A stretch of DNA of 64,000 bases from Pseudoxanthomonas sp. JBR18 (GCF_028198165.1 NZ_CP116339.1:2425001-2489000); one strand, 5' to 3'. Counted from the stretch's first letter, positions 16,054-30,525 are shown. Numbers and translations are program-made. Notes: generated by a model from the letters alone, not told the origin.

Positions 16054-17352
16054 ATGCAATCGCTTGCTGCCTGCGTGCTGGGCCTCGCCCTGAGCGCACC
16101 TGTCGCCGTCTTCGCCCAGACCACGCCGGCGCCTGCGCCGCAGACCGTCGTGGTCACCGCCGCGCATCTGGTCGATGTGCTCAAGGGGACGATGGTCGAC
16201 GATCCGCAGGTGGTCATCATCGACGGCCGCATCGCCCGTGTCGGCCACAAGGGCGAGGCCGTCCCGGCCGGCGCGCAGCGCATCGACCTGGGGCCACGCA
16301 CCCTGCTGCCGGGCCTGATCGACCTGCATGTGCACCTGACCTCCGACCCCACCATCAGTGGCTATCGCGGCCTGGAATACACCGACAACTTCTGGACCAT
16401 CGTCGGGGTGGCCAACGCGAAGAAGACCCTGCTGGCCGGCTTCACCACCGTGCGCAACGTCGGCTCGGCCAACTACGACGATGTGGCGCTCAAGCAGGCC
16501 ATCGGCGCCGGCTACATCGTCGGCCCGCGCATCGTGCCGGCGACCTATGCCGTCGGCGCCACCGGCGGGCATTGCGACGCCACCGAATTCCCGCCCTCGG
16601 TCAGCGTGCCCTCGCCGGCGGTGGCCAATGGGCCCGAAGAAATCCGCAAGGCCGTGCGCACGCTGCGCAAGTACGGCGCCGAGGTGATCAAGTTCTGCGG
16701 CACCGGCGGGGTACTGTCCAAGACCGACAGCGTCGGCGCGCAGCAGTATTCGCTGGAGGAGATGCAGGCCTTGGTGGAGGCCGCGCACATGCTGGACATG
16801 AAGGTCGCCGTGCACGCGCATGGCAAGGCCGGTATCGATACCGCCATCCGCGCCGGGGTGGACACCATCGAGCACGCCAGTCTGGCCGATGCCGAATCGT
16901 TCAAGCTGGCCAAGGCCCACGGCACGGTGTTCGACATGGACATCTACAACGACGACTACATCCTGGCCGAGGGCGAGAAGAACGGCGTGTTCGCCGAATC
17001 GCTGGAGAAGGAGCGCCAGGTCGGGTTGAAGCAGCGCCAGACCTTCCAGGCCGCGCATGCGGCCGGCGTCACCCTGGGTTTTGGCAGCGACGGCGGCGTC
17101 TATCCCAATGGCGACAACGCACGCCAGTTCGCCAAGATGGTGCAGTGGGGCATGCGCCCGATGGAGGCGATCCAGGCCGCGACCGTGACCGGTGGCAAGG
17201 TGCTGGGCAAAGAGGGCGATGTCGGTGCCATCGCGCCCGGGCGATACGGCGACCTGATCGCGGTGTCCGGCGATCCACTGGCCGACGTGACCGTACTGGA
17301 GCACGTGGAGTTCGTCATGAAGGGCGGGGTGGTCGAGAAGGCGCCGGACTAG
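16054..17352 (+). CDS. Exported amidohydrolase (M38 dipeptidase/prolidase-like)
   Basis: 432 residues with a signal peptide (MQSLAACVLGLALSAPVAVFAQ). Metal-binding landmarks of the amidohydrolase superfamily are LIDLHVHL (His92, His94), the Lys in EVIKFCGTGGVLSK, VHAHG, TIEHASL and the Asp of GFGSDGGVYPNGDNA. The last motif resembles the GTDAGVYPHGDNA signature of exported Xaa-Arg/Xaa-Pro dipeptidases and imidazolonepropionase-like enzymes. A periplasmic Zn-dependent peptidase is the best guess; the substrate is unknown. The ATG has only a GGGGA upstream. A bidirectional terminator separates it from the convergent gene at 17419. Confidence 0.85.
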   Translation: MQSLAACVLGLALSAPVAVFAQTTPAPAPQTVVVTAAHLVDVLKGTMVDDPQVVIIDGRIARVGHKGEAVPAGAQRIDLGPRTLLPGLIDLHVHLTSDPTISGYRGLEYTDNFWTIVGVANAKKTLLAGFTTVRNVGSANYDDVALKQAIGAGYIVGPRIVPATYAVGATGGHCDATEFPPSVSVPSPAVANGPEEIRKAVRTLRKYGAEVIKFCGTGGVLSKTDSVGAQQYSLEEMQALVEAAHMLDMKVAVHAHGKAGIDTAIRAGVDTIEHASLADAESFKLAKAHGTVFDMDIYNDDYILAEGEKNGVFAESLEKERQVGLKQRQTFQAAHAAGVTLGFGSDGGVYPNGDNARQFAKMVQWGMRPMEAIQAATVTGGKVLGKEGDVGAIAPGRYGDLIAVSGDPLADVTVLEHVEFVMKGGVVEKAPD

Positions 17353-17370
17353 CGCAAGTCCCCGAACGCA

Positions 17371-17398
17371 ACGAGGCCGCGACGATGCGCGGCCTCGT
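17371..17398. terminator. Bidirectional terminator between convergent genes
   Basis: A perfect 11-bp stem ACGAGGCCGCG with loop ACGATG lies in the 66-base gap between the converging stops at 17352 and 17419. Confidence 0.7.
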
Positions 17399-17418
17399 GC
17401 CAGTCAGGGTGGCGCGGA

Positions 17419-18240
17419 TCAGAAGGCGAGGGTGACGCCGGCCATCGGACCCTTGAACTCCAGGTCGATACCGCCGGAGGCGTCCCGCCCGGACTCGTTG
17501 TAGTTGATCTTGAACCAGTCGTAGCCGGCGAACACACCGAAGTTGTCGGTGATGCGATACTCGGCGATCGCGTTGGCGCGCTTGATCTTGCCGTCGTAGT
17601 CGAAGCTGCCCCAACTGGCGTCCAGGTACTGGCCCTGCACGTTGATCAGCCAGCGATCGCCGGGGGTGAAGGTCAGGCGGGTGCCCACCACCGGAGCCTC
17701 GCCGTCTTCCTTGGCATCGCCATAGAAACTGCCCACGTCCGGGCCGGCGTCGGCCGTGACCTTGCCGTCCAGCTTGGCCCACTCGGCGCCCAGCTGCAGG
17801 CCCCACGAGAACTGTTCGGTGTCGACCACGGAGAAGTCATAGATCAGGCTGGCCAACTGGAAGCGCGTCTCCAGCTTGGCGTAGCTGCCGGCCGGGACGG
17901 TGGTGCCGTCGTAGCTGATGTCCTCACCCAGGGTCTGGGTGTTGTCCTTGTCATAGCGGAAGTAGTCGAAGATCACCCGGTTGCGCGGGCTGATATGCCA
18001 GACCCCGTCCACGCGCGGCGACACCTCGTTGCTGCCGAAGTCGAAGTCCTGGCTGAAATCGACGTCATTGCCCATCAGCTCGCCGCTGCCCTTGAGGCGG
18101 CCGCTGCCGTCCGCGCTCATCGCGCCCAGGCGCAGCGTGAAGGTGTCATCGCCCGGCGTCTGCGCATGGGCGGGAGCGGCAAGCGTGGTGAGGATGGCAA
18201 CGGACAGGCCGGCCAGGGCCAGGGACGCGAAGGCTTTCAT
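17419..18240 (-). CDS. Outer-membrane beta-barrel protein, function unknown
   Basis: 273 residues with a clear signal peptide (MKAFASLALAGLSVAILTTLAAPAHAQ). The rest is rich in alternating polar/hydrophobic strands such as TFTLRLGAMSADG, EVSPRVDGVWHISPRNRVIFDYFRYD and FQLASLIYDFSV, ending with GVTLAF, whose last Phe fits Bam recognition. About ten to twelve strands are likely. The start ATG follows GCAGGAGAAG. No named family is recognised. Its own upstream region is the 465-base gap to the TonB-dependent receptor gene. Confidence 0.75.
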   Translation of the reverse strand: MKAFASLALAGLSVAILTTLAAPAHAQTPGDDTFTLRLGAMSADGSGRLKGSGELMGNDVDFSQDFDFGSNEVSPRVDGVWHISPRNRVIFDYFRYDKDNTQTLGEDISYDGTTVPAGSYAKLETRFQLASLIYDFSVVDTEQFSWGLQLGAEWAKLDGKVTADAGPDVGSFYGDAKEDGEAPVVGTRLTFTPGDRWLINVQGQYLDASWGSFDYDGKIKRANAIAEYRITDNFGVFAGYDWFKINYNESGRDASGGIDLEFKGPMAGVTLAF

Positions 18241-18705
18241 CGGAACTTCTCCTGCGGGGTTTGAAAGACCGGCCCGCTTGGCCGGCGAAGGGGCGCCAAG
18301 CTGCGCCCGGCACGGTGCAGGCGCGGTGAAGAAGTGAGACTTCGATGTTCAGTCTTGCGAAAGTCGTGACGGGAGCCCGCTTTTGCCTGCGTGCCGGGCG
18401 CCGCCACGTGCCGAAAATTGACGCTGCATTGGCGGCGATGCTATTTCGGTGCGTGGGAGGGGTTGGCATGCGTCGTGGAGGACGTGCGTCCCGCATTCCC
18501 GGGCTGGCGTCAGAGGGACGTCTGGCGGGCCAACGGCACGCATCGCAGCAATGCGGACGGCCGTGGCCCGAGGGGGTCATGGACCTCCTGCCGGGCGGGT
18601 GCGTGCGCGTGGCGAGTGCCGAACGTGGGAATGCTTGACCGATCGTGCGCGCCGGCTGGCCCGGGCGCATGCCACGCCGTTCGTTTGATTCGCTGGAGCC
18701 TGTGC
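18241..18705. other. Intergenic gap between divergent outer-membrane protein genes
   Basis: 465 bases with no supported gene. It should contain promoters for the minus-strand barrel gene and the plus-strand receptor. I could not identify convincing -35/-10 pairs. Short reading frames here are Arg/Gly-rich and lack ribosome sites. Confidence 0.45.
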
Positions 18706-21090
18706 ATGAACCCACCCTTCCCCCGCCTGCGACGCCACCCGCTGGCGCTCGCCACCCAGCTGATGCTGGCCGGCCTGGCGCTCCCCGCCCTGGCCCAGCA
18801 GGCCGATCCGCCCCGCAGCGCCAAGGACCTGGACACGGTGACCGTGACCGCGACCCGGCGCGCGGCCACCGTGCAGGACGTGCCGCTCAACCTGACGGCC
18901 ACCACCGGGCTGGACATCGAGCAGCAGAACCTCACCGACCTGGCCGACCTGGTGAAGACCGTCCCGGGCCTGTATCTGGTCGACCAGGGCGGACGTGATG
19001 CCAACCTGCTGACCGTGCGCGGGCTCAACACCAATTCGCTTACCGGCAGCGAGGGCGTTGGCCAGGACGGCGGCGGCGTGGTCGCCCAGTACCTGGGCGA
19101 CATCCCGCTGTACCTGGACCTGCGCCTGACCGACATCGAGCGGGTCGAGACCCTGCTCGGGCCGCAGGGCACCCTGTACGGGGCCGGCACCCTGGGCGGC
19201 GCGATCCGCTATCTGCCGGTGCGTCCGCAGTTGGGCGAAACCAGCGTCCAGGCGACCACGGGTCTGTCCAGCAGCAGCCACAGCGGCGATACCGGCATGG
19301 AGGTCAGCTCCATCCTCAACCTGCCGATCGGCCAGCACGGCGCCCTGCGCGCCTCGTTCGGCAAATACCATGATCCGGGCTGGGTCGATTACGACTTCCT
19401 GGTGCGCGAGCCGGGCGTGTCCAATCCGCAGCCGGACTTCTCCGATCCGGATGCGGTCGCGGCCAACCTCAAGCGCAGGCGCGACGCCAACGACCTGACC
19501 ACCAGCAGCGCGCGTGTCGGCCTGCGCTGGATGTTTGGCGACGCGGTCGATGCCAACCTGACCTACTACTACTACCAGCGCCAGGAGTCCGGCGGGCGCA
19601 CGGTCAACCAGGTCGATTCCTTCGGCACCGGGCGCTACGAGTCGGCGTATCGCTTCCTGGAGCCCAACGACCGCAAGAGCCAGTTGCTGGCGCTGGAAGT
19701 CACCGCCGATCTGGGCTTTGCCACGCTGACCTCGGCCAGCGGCTATTCCGAATACGACGAGCTGGGCCAGCGCGACCAGACCGACCTGCTGCTGGACTTC
19801 CAGTACGGTTACGAGGACTTCCCCAGCTTCGCCGCCTATACCCGCGAGGAAGTGGAAACGCGTCGCTTCACCCAGGAGGTGCGCCTGGTCTCCAACGACA
19901 CCGGCCCACTGACCTGGATCGTCGGCGGCTTCTACGATCGCTCGGACCTGACCGCCTACTCCAGCGAATTCGTCCCGGGCATTCCGGAATTCTGGGGCAT
20001 CGACCGCCCCGACAACCTGGAGTACTTCCAGGCTACCTTCGACAAGCCGGAGGAGAAGGCCTTGTTCGGGGAGATCGGCTACGACTTCACCGACAAGTGG
20101 AACGTCACCGTGGGCGGGCGCTGGTTCAAGTACGACGACGAACAGAAGGTCGGCTTCGCCCTGCCGCTGATCGATGGCTCGGCCCCGGACGAGATCGCCG
20201 TGACCTACGACCCGGTCAACGTCTCGGATAAGGACTCGATCTTCAAGTTCAACACCTCCTACCAGTTCACGCCCAAGCTGCTGGGCTATGCGACGGTCAG
20301 CGAGGGCTACCGCTCCGGCGGTGCCAACGCGGTCCCGGCCTGCCTGGACCCCTTGCCGGATGGGCAGAACGTCTGCGCACTGCCCAACGAGCGCCTGATC
20401 AAGCCGGACAAGACCACCAACCACGAGTTGGGCCTGCGCAGCAGCTGGCTGGACAACCGGCTGGTCGTCAACGGCGCGCTGTATTACATCGACTGGGACG
20501 ATGTGCAGGTCGCCGGCACCACGGTCAATGGCGCCATTCCCATCACCGTCAACGGTGCCAAAGCGCGCAGCCAGGGCGTGGAGTTGACCACCCAGGCGCG
20601 CCTGCTGCCAGACCTGCGCCTGACCGCCTCCTACACCTACAACAAGGCCGAACTGGCCACCGATGCGCCGGGCATCGTGTCCGGCGAAGATGCCTTCGAC
20701 GGCGACCGCCTGCCGGGTTCGCCTCAGCACATGGGCAACGTGTCGCTGCAGTACACGCACTCGCTGTCTAGCGGCCTGATCCTGGGCGCGAACTATTCGG
20801 TGGCCGCGCAGAGCGACGTGGACTCGCGCGTGGGCCTGCGCAACGGGGGCGAGGTGCTGCCGGGCTTTGCCGTGCACAATGCCTCGATCAGCCTGTCCGG
20901 TGTGGCATGGAAGGTGAACCTCTATGCCAAGAACCTCTTCGACCGCTATGCCGAGACCGCGGTGCGCAACACGCCTGCCTATATCGAGACCATCGAGGGC
21001 GACGGCACCTCGTTCGCGGTGCGCAGCTACAGCAAGGCGATGATCGCGCCGCTGCGGGTCGGGGCGAGCTTCACCTACTACTTCCAGTAG
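18706..21090 (+). CDS. TonB-dependent receptor
   Basis: 794 residues: signal peptide (LALATQLMLAGLALPALAQ), the TonB-box-like DTVTVTATRR, and a plug domain with VKTVPGLYLVDQGG, LLTVRGLNTNS and LLGPQGTLYGAGTLGGAIRYLP. A 22-strand barrel follows, with periodic segments such as GYATVSEGYRSGGAN and the terminal SFTYYFQ. It would move a ligand (siderophore, cofactor or carbohydrate) across the outer membrane using TonB energy; the ligand is unknown. The ATG at 18706 follows CTGGAGCC. A longer in-frame reading to 18391 lacks a ribosome site and precedes the signal peptide. The TPR-sulfotransferase gene follows 70 bases later. Confidence 0.92.
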   Translation: MNPPFPRLRRHPLALATQLMLAGLALPALAQQADPPRSAKDLDTVTVTATRRAATVQDVPLNLTATTGLDIEQQNLTDLADLVKTVPGLYLVDQGGRDANLLTVRGLNTNSLTGSEGVGQDGGGVVAQYLGDIPLYLDLRLTDIERVETLLGPQGTLYGAGTLGGAIRYLPVRPQLGETSVQATTGLSSSSHSGDTGMEVSSILNLPIGQHGALRASFGKYHDPGWVDYDFLVREPGVSNPQPDFSDPDAVAANLKRRRDANDLTTSSARVGLRWMFGDAVDANLTYYYYQRQESGGRTVNQVDSFGTGRYESAYRFLEPNDRKSQLLALEVTADLGFATLTSASGYSEYDELGQRDQTDLLLDFQYGYEDFPSFAAYTREEVETRRFTQEVRLVSNDTGPLTWIVGGFYDRSDLTAYSSEFVPGIPEFWGIDRPDNLEYFQATFDKPEEKALFGEIGYDFTDKWNVTVGGRWFKYDDEQKVGFALPLIDGSAPDEIAVTYDPVNVSDKDSIFKFNTSYQFTPKLLGYATVSEGYRSGGANAVPACLDPLPDGQNVCALPNERLIKPDKTTNHELGLRSSWLDNRLVVNGALYYIDWDDVQVAGTTVNGAIPITVNGAKARSQGVELTTQARLLPDLRLTASYTYNKAELATDAPGIVSGEDAFDGDRLPGSPQHMGNVSLQYTHSLSSGLILGANYSVAAQSDVDSRVGLRNGGEVLPGFAVHNASISLSGVAWKVNLYAKNLFDRYAETAVRNTPAYIETIEGDGTSFAVRSYSKAMIAPLRVGASFTYYFQ

Positions 21091-21160
21091 CGCTCCAGGG
21101 GCTGTCTATACTCGGACGCGCGGCGTGGTTGCCGCGCGTCCGGGGCGCCTGCCAGGCACG

Positions 21161-22723
21161 ATGAGTTCGTCTTTTCCGCAGCCCCCTGAGGCGCAGGCCC
21201 GGCGTCTGGCCGGGCAGGGGCGATGGGTGGAACTCGCAGGGCTGTGCCGGCAGTGGCAGGCCCAGGCGCCGGACCTGGTCCTCGCCCATTACTTTGGTGG
21301 CGTCGCCGCGCTTGAACAGCGCCAGCTGCGCGCTGCGCTCGAGCACCTCGCACGGGCGGTCGCGCTGGCACCGCAGGAGGGTGACATCGCGGCCGAGCAT
21401 GCCCGCGCGCTGTCCCTGGCCCATCGACAGGCGCAGGCCCTGGAAGAGGCGCGCCGCGCGCTGCCCCTGTGTGCCGCCGCGCCGCGCGCGCTGGGGCTGC
21501 TGGGCGTGGTCTTCAGCCGGGCCGGCGACCATGCGCAGGCCGAGCGCGTGTTCAGGGCCGCTGCGGCGCTGGACCCCGACGATCCCGGCCACCAGTTCAA
21601 CCTGGCGGCGGCGCGCAAGTTCCTGGGAGACTTCGATGGTGCCGAGCAGGCGTATCAAGCCTGCATCGCGGCACAGCCGACACACTGGCGTGCGCAGTCG
21701 GCGCTGGCACTGCTGCGCAGGGCCCAGCCCGAACAGAACCGCATCGACGCGCTGACGGCATTGCTGCCCGAGGCGGCCGGCCAACCCGAAGCACTGGCCC
21801 ATGTGCATCACGCACTTTCGCGACAGTACGAGGACCTGGGCCAGTACGACCAGGCCTGGCGGCACCTGCTGGATGGCAAGCGCCCGCATCGGGCCCGGCT
21901 CGGCGATGTCGCAGGGCGCGACGCGGCCTTGTTCGACGCGCTTGAGCGCGCCTTCCCCGACGCGATCGCGGCCCCCGATGACGCGCCGGAGGGGCCGATC
22001 TTCATCGTGGGCATGCCGCGCAGCGGCACGACCCTGGTCGAGCGCATCCTGTCGAGCCACCCGCAGGTGCAGGCCGCAGGCGAGTTGCAGGTCTTCGGCG
22101 TTGCCCTCAAGCGAGCCAGCGGCAGTCCCACGCGGGCGTTGCTCGATCCGGAGACCATCACGCGTGCCGCCGGGCTGGACTGGGCTGCCCTGGGCCAGGA
22201 CTACCTGCAAGGCGCCGCGCCGATGCTGCATGGCGGCGAGGCGCGTTTCACCGACAAGTTGCCGCACAACTTCCTCTATGCCGGCTTCATCGCCCGTGCC
22301 TTGCCCCGCGCGCGCATCGTCTGCCTGCAGCGCGATCCGCTGGACGTGTGCCTGGGCAACTTGCGCACCCTGTTCGCCATGGGCACTCCGTACTTCCACT
22401 ACGCCAGCGATCCGCTGGATACCGCGCGCTATGTGAGGCGCTTCGAACGCCTGATGGCGCACTGGCAGCGCGTGCTGCCGGGGCGCTTCCTGCGGCTAGG
22501 GTACGAGCGGCTGGTCGAAGACCAGCAGGCCCAGACCCGGGCGCTGCTGGCGTTCTGCGGACTGCCCTACGATCCGGCCTGCCTGGACTTTCATCACAAT
22601 CCGGCGCCGGTGGCCACCGCCAGCGCTACCCAGGTGCGCGGAACCCTCAACCGCGATGGCATCGGCCGCTGGCAGCGTTACGCCGCCCATCTGGAACCCC
22701 TGCGCCGGATCCTCGAGGCCTGA
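21161..22723 (+). CDS. TPR repeat sulfotransferase family protein
   Basis: 520 residues. The first 270 or so are tetratricopeptide-like helical pairs (for example LAHYFGGVAALEQRQLRAALEHLARAVALAPQ and ALGLLGVVFSRAGDHAQAERVFRAAAALDPD). The C-terminal 250 form a sulfotransferase fold with the PAPS 5'-phosphate loop PIFIVGMPRSGTTLVERIL and the 3'-phosphate region ARIVCLQRDPLDVCLGN. TPR-sulfotransferases are common beside TonB-dependent receptors in Xanthomonadaceae and related groups; the acceptor is generally unknown. It may modify a protein or a ligand linked to the receptor at 18706. The start ATG has only a weak CAGG site. A strong hairpin follows. Confidence 0.87.
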   Translation: MSSSFPQPPEAQARRLAGQGRWVELAGLCRQWQAQAPDLVLAHYFGGVAALEQRQLRAALEHLARAVALAPQEGDIAAEHARALSLAHRQAQALEEARRALPLCAAAPRALGLLGVVFSRAGDHAQAERVFRAAAALDPDDPGHQFNLAAARKFLGDFDGAEQAYQACIAAQPTHWRAQSALALLRRAQPEQNRIDALTALLPEAAGQPEALAHVHHALSRQYEDLGQYDQAWRHLLDGKRPHRARLGDVAGRDAALFDALERAFPDAIAAPDDAPEGPIFIVGMPRSGTTLVERILSSHPQVQAAGELQVFGVALKRASGSPTRALLDPETITRAAGLDWAALGQDYLQGAAPMLHGGEARFTDKLPHNFLYAGFIARALPRARIVCLQRDPLDVCLGNLRTLFAMGTPYFHYASDPLDTARYVRRFERLMAHWQRVLPGRFLRLGYERLVEDQQAQTRALLAFCGLPYDPACLDFHHNPAPVATASATQVRGTLNRDGIGRWQRYAAHLEPLRRILEA

Positions 22724-22742
22724 GGCGGCATCGTTAACAAGA

Positions 22743-22770
22743 GAAGCCCCGGCGAGGAGGCCGGGGCTTC
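22743..22770 (+). terminator. Terminator after TPR-sulfotransferase gene
   Basis: A perfect 11-bp stem GAAGCCCCGGC with loop GAGGAG lies 20 bases after the stop at 22723. No long T-run follows. Confidence 0.7.
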
Positions 22771-22806
22771 GGGGAGGTCTGCGGCGGAGCATCGACGAGG
22801 AAGTAG

Positions 22807-24608
<1,802 letters not shown>

Positions 24609-24651
24609 TCGCGCCCAGGTCCTGGGCCGCAGCCGCGGCCCATGCAGCAAT

Positions 24652-24679
24652 ACCCGTCATGCATCCACGCATGGCGGGT
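24652..24679 (+). promoter_or_regulatory. Intercistronic hairpin between atpE and atpF
   Basis: ACCCGTCATGC pairs with GCATGGCGGGT over 11 bp (one G-T pair) around loop ATCCAC, in the 96-base spacer. No T-run follows, so it is more likely an mRNA stability or processing element than a terminator. Confidence 0.5.
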
Positions 24680-24704
24680 TGAACGAACCCGTTGAGGACA
24701 CGTC

Positions 24705-25175
24705 ATGAACATCAACATGACCTTCTTCGGCCAGATGCTTTCCTTCGTGATCCTGATCTGGTTCACGATGAAGTTCATCTGGCCGCCGCTGAACGCGGCG
24801 CTTGAAGAACGGCAGAAGAAGATCGCCGAAGGCCTGGCCGCTGCCGATCGCAGCCAGAAGGATCTGGCGCAGGCGCAGGAGAAGGCCAACGAGGCCCTCA
24901 AGGACGCCCGCGTCAAGGCCAACGAGATCATCGACCAGGCCCACGCCCGTGCCAACCAGATCGTCGAGGCCGCACGCAATGAAGCGGTCGCCGAGGCGAA
25001 CCGGCAGAAGGAACTGGCCCAGGAAGAGATCGCCGCCGCCGCCAATCGGGCCCGCGAGGAGCTGCGCAAGCAGGTGTCCGCGCTGGCCGTGAGTGGTGCC
25101 GAGAAGCTGCTGCACCGCGAGATCGATCCGGCCGCCCACAAGGCGCTGCTGGACGAACTGGCCGCGCAGATCTGA
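24705..25175 (+). CDS. atpF: ATP synthase F0 subunit b
   Basis: 156 residues. One N-terminal membrane helix ([20 protein letters not shown]) is followed by a long charged helix ([34 protein letters not shown] onward) that dimerises as the peripheral stalk, ending in [27 protein letters not shown], which contacts delta. The ATG follows GAGGACAC. Sixteen bases separate it from atpH. Confidence 0.96.
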   Translation: MNINMTFFGQMLSFVILIWFTMKFIWPPLNAALEERQKKIAEGLAAADRSQKDLAQAQEKANEALKDARVKANEIIDQAHARANQIVEAARNEAVAEANRQKELAQEEIAAAANRAREELRKQVSALAVSGAEKLLHREIDPAAHKALLDELAAQI

Positions 25176-25191
25176 CCCGGGTGATCCGATC

Positions 25192-25719
25192 ATGAGCCAG
25201 TTCATCACGCTTGCCCGTCCCTACGCCCGTGCCGCCTTCGGCGCGGCGCAGGACGCGCAGCAGCTGCCGGCGTGGTCGCAGGCCCTGGGCTTTTCCGCCC
25301 AGATCGCCAGCGAGCCGCAGGTCGCCGCGTTGCTGCTCAATCCGCAGCTGACCCGCGAGCAGGCCCTGATGTTGCTGTCGCCGCAGGGTGTCGATGAAGC
25401 CTTCACCCGGTTTCTCGGTGTGCTGGCCGATGCGCGTCGCCTGCCGCTGCTGCCGGAGATCGCCGCGCTGTACGAGCAGCTGCGCGCCGAAGCCGAGCGT
25501 ATCGTGCTGGCCAAGGTGACCTCGGCCAGCGAACTGCCGCCGGGCGAGCTGGACGTGATCAAGGCCGCCCTGGCCAAGCGTTTCGGTCGCCAGGTGGATG
25601 TGACCACCGAGGTCGATGCCTCGCTGATCGGCGGCGCCATCATCGATGCCGGCGACGTGGTCATCGATGGCTCGCTCAAGGGCAAGCTGGCGCGCCTGCA
25701 GACGGCGCTGGCGGGCTGA
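25192..25719 (+). CDS. atpH: ATP synthase F1 subunit delta
   Basis: 175 residues: [19 protein letters not shown] at the N-terminus is the OSCP/delta signature, and [29 protein letters not shown] near the C-terminus is the conserved end. It joins the F1 head to the b-subunit stalk. The ATG at 25192 begins family similarity; the frame is open further upstream through atpF. Confidence 0.95.
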   Translation: MSQFITLARPYARAAFGAAQDAQQLPAWSQALGFSAQIASEPQVAALLLNPQLTREQALMLLSPQGVDEAFTRFLGVLADARRLPLLPEIAALYEQLRAEAERIVLAKVTSASELPPGELDVIKAALAKRFGRQVDVTTEVDASLIGGAIIDAGDVVIDGSLKGKLARLQTALAG

Positions 25720-25820
25720 TTCCAGGCGCCGCCGCCCCGCGCACGACGCGGAGCGGCAGGCGACAGGCACACGCTTTCATTTATCCGCAGCCGCGCAACG
25801 GCTGCACAAGGGAAACCATC

Positions 25821-27368
<1,548 letters not shown>

Positions 27369-27381
27369 GCGACGGTTTGGT

Positions 27382-27460
27382 GTAGAGCGGAGCTTGCTCC
27401 GCTTTACGTGTAGCGGAGCAAGCTCCGCTCTACAAAGCAGCGGAGCTTGCTCCGCTCTAC
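27382..27460. repeat. Three GTAG-type REP palindromes between atpA and atpG
   Basis: Units at 27382-27407, 27410-27433 and 27439-27460 are built on GTAG(AG)CGGAGC and its complement, with short AAG/TTG centres and alternate orientation. The same family recurs at 56645-56877, 58040-58104 and 60760-60781. They resemble GTAG-bounded REPs (SMAG elements) known in Stenotrophomonas. In mRNA they would fold into stable stems inside the atp transcript. Confidence 0.9.
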
Positions 27461-27472
27461 GGGAAACGGAAG

Positions 27473-28336
27473 ATGGCTGGCGGACGCGAAATCAAGAACA
27501 AGATCAAGAGCGTGCAGAACACCCGCAAGGTGACGCGCGCCCTGGAGATGGTCTCGGCCGCGAAGATCCGCCGCGCCCAGGACCGCATGAAGACCTCGCG
27601 CCCCTACGCGCGGGCGATGCGTCAGGTCATCGGGCACCTTGCCCAGGCCAACACCGATTTCCAGCATCCCTACCTGGTGGAGCGGGAGAAGGTCGAGCGC
27701 GTCGGCTACATCGTCATCTCCTCCGACCGCGGCCTGGCCGGTGGCCTGAACAACAACCTGTTCCGCAAGACCCTGGGTGAAATGCGCCAGTGGCAGGACA
27801 AGGGCGCGCAGGTCGACGTGGTCACCATCGGCCAGAAGGCGGCGGTGTTCTTCCGTCGGCTCAAGGTGGACATGGTCGGCAGCATCAGCCACCTGGGCGA
27901 CGTGCCGCACCTGGAGCAGCTGGTGGGCGTGGTGAAGGTGATGCTGGAGGCCTACGAGTCGGGCAAGGTCGACCGGGTGTTCCTGGTTTACAACCACTTC
28001 GTCAACACGATGTCGCAGAAGGCCTCCTTCGACCAGCTGCTGCCGTTGCCGCCGGCCGAGGAGACCGTCGCCAAGCACGACTGGGACTACCTGTACGAGC
28101 CCGATCCCAAGACCGTGCTCGAGCACGTGCTGGTGCGTTACGTGGAGTCGTTGGTCTACCAGGCGGTGCTGGAGAACGTGGCCTCCGAGCACGCCGCGCG
28201 CATGGTGGCGATGAAGGCCGCCAGCGACAACGCCAGCAAGCTGATCGGCACCCTGCAGCTGTCCTACAACAAGGCGCGCCAGGCGGCGATCACCCAGGAA
28301 ATCTCCGAAATCGTCGGCGGCGCAGCGGCGGTCTAA
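27473..28336 (+). CDS. atpG: ATP synthase F1 subunit gamma
   Basis: 287 residues: [36 protein letters not shown] at the start and [38 protein letters not shown] at the end form the central rotor coiled coil, with the Rossmann-like middle containing [12 protein letters not shown]. An ATG follows GGAAG. It is the rotating shaft within the alpha3beta3 head. Confidence 0.97.
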   Translation: MAGGREIKNKIKSVQNTRKVTRALEMVSAAKIRRAQDRMKTSRPYARAMRQVIGHLAQANTDFQHPYLVEREKVERVGYIVISSDRGLAGGLNNNLFRKTLGEMRQWQDKGAQVDVVTIGQKAAVFFRRLKVDMVGSISHLGDVPHLEQLVGVVKVMLEAYESGKVDRVFLVYNHFVNTMSQKASFDQLLPLPPAEETVAKHDWDYLYEPDPKTVLEHVLVRYVESLVYQAVLENVASEHAARMVAMKAASDNASKLIGTLQLSYNKARQAAITQEISEIVGGAAAV

Positions 28337-29782
<1,446 letters not shown>

Positions 29783-29841
29783 TCCGCACAGCGTCGAAGG
29801 CGAGCCGACCGGCTTGCCACTGACGCGGCAGAGGACATTGC

Positions 29842-30264
29842 ATGAGCACCATCCGTTGCGACATCGTCAGCGCCGAGCAGGAGATCTACCACGGTGAAGC
29901 CACCCTGGTGGTCGCCACCGGTGAGTTGGGCGAACTGGGTATCGCGCCCAAGCACGCGCCGCTGATCACGCGCCTGAAGCCGGGCAAGGTCGTGGTGACC
30001 ACTGCCGGCGGCGAGCAGCTGGACTTCGCCATCTCCGGCGGCATCCTGGAAGTGCAGCCGCAGGTCGTCACCGTGCTGGCCGACACCGCCATCCGCGCAC
30101 AGGACATCGACGAGGCCGCCGTCAAGGCCGCCAAGGAAGAAGCCGAACGCGTGCTGGCCAACCGCGGCGAGACCGAAGACCTGGCCGAAGCCCAGCGCAA
30201 GCTGATGGAAGCCGTGGTCCAGCTGCAGGCGCTGGAGCGCCTGCGCAAGACGCTCAAGCACTGA
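29842..30264 (+). CDS. atpC: ATP synthase F1 subunit epsilon
   Basis: 140 residues. The beta-sandwich N-terminal domain ([45 protein letters not shown]) is followed by two C-terminal helices ([47 protein letters not shown]). It couples rotation to catalysis and inhibits hydrolysis. Last gene of the operon; a strong terminator follows 40 bases later. Confidence 0.96.
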   Translation: MSTIRCDIVSAEQEIYHGEATLVVATGELGELGIAPKHAPLITRLKPGKVVVTTAGGEQLDFAISGGILEVQPQVVTVLADTAIRAQDIDEAAVKAAKEEAERVLANRGETEDLAEAQRKLMEAVVQLQALERLRKTLKH

Positions 30265-30303
30265 AGCGGAAACCCGCGGTCTCCCGACCTGATTTCCCGC
30301 GAG

Positions 30304-30335
30304 AAAACGCCGGCGCAAGCCGGCGTTTTTTGTTT
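30304..30335 (+). terminator. Intrinsic terminator of the atp operon
   Basis: AAAACGCCGGC/GCCGGCGTTTT stem, GCAA tetraloop, then a T-run (TTTTTTGTTT). A textbook Rho-independent terminator. Confidence 0.95.
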
Positions 30336-30525
30336 CCGGTCTCACGTGCTGGCGGCTGGTCCGGGCCAACGGCCTGGTGCGGGTTGGCGCTGGCTTCTGC
30401 GGGGCGCCGATGACCACATCGGCACGACTTATCGGCTTTTTACCGTGCCAACTGGTAATGGGGTCGCGGATTTCGCCGGTGGTCGAGCAAGCCACGTCCA
30501 TGGAGGACGTGCAGGCGTCCGTCTC

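Noticed and set aside
27382..27460. Possible CRISPR array or attenuator at the repeats between atpA and atpG
   Set aside because: Units are palindromes in alternating orientation separated by 2-5 bases, with no spacers of even length, and the same family is dispersed elsewhere; REP elements explain them.
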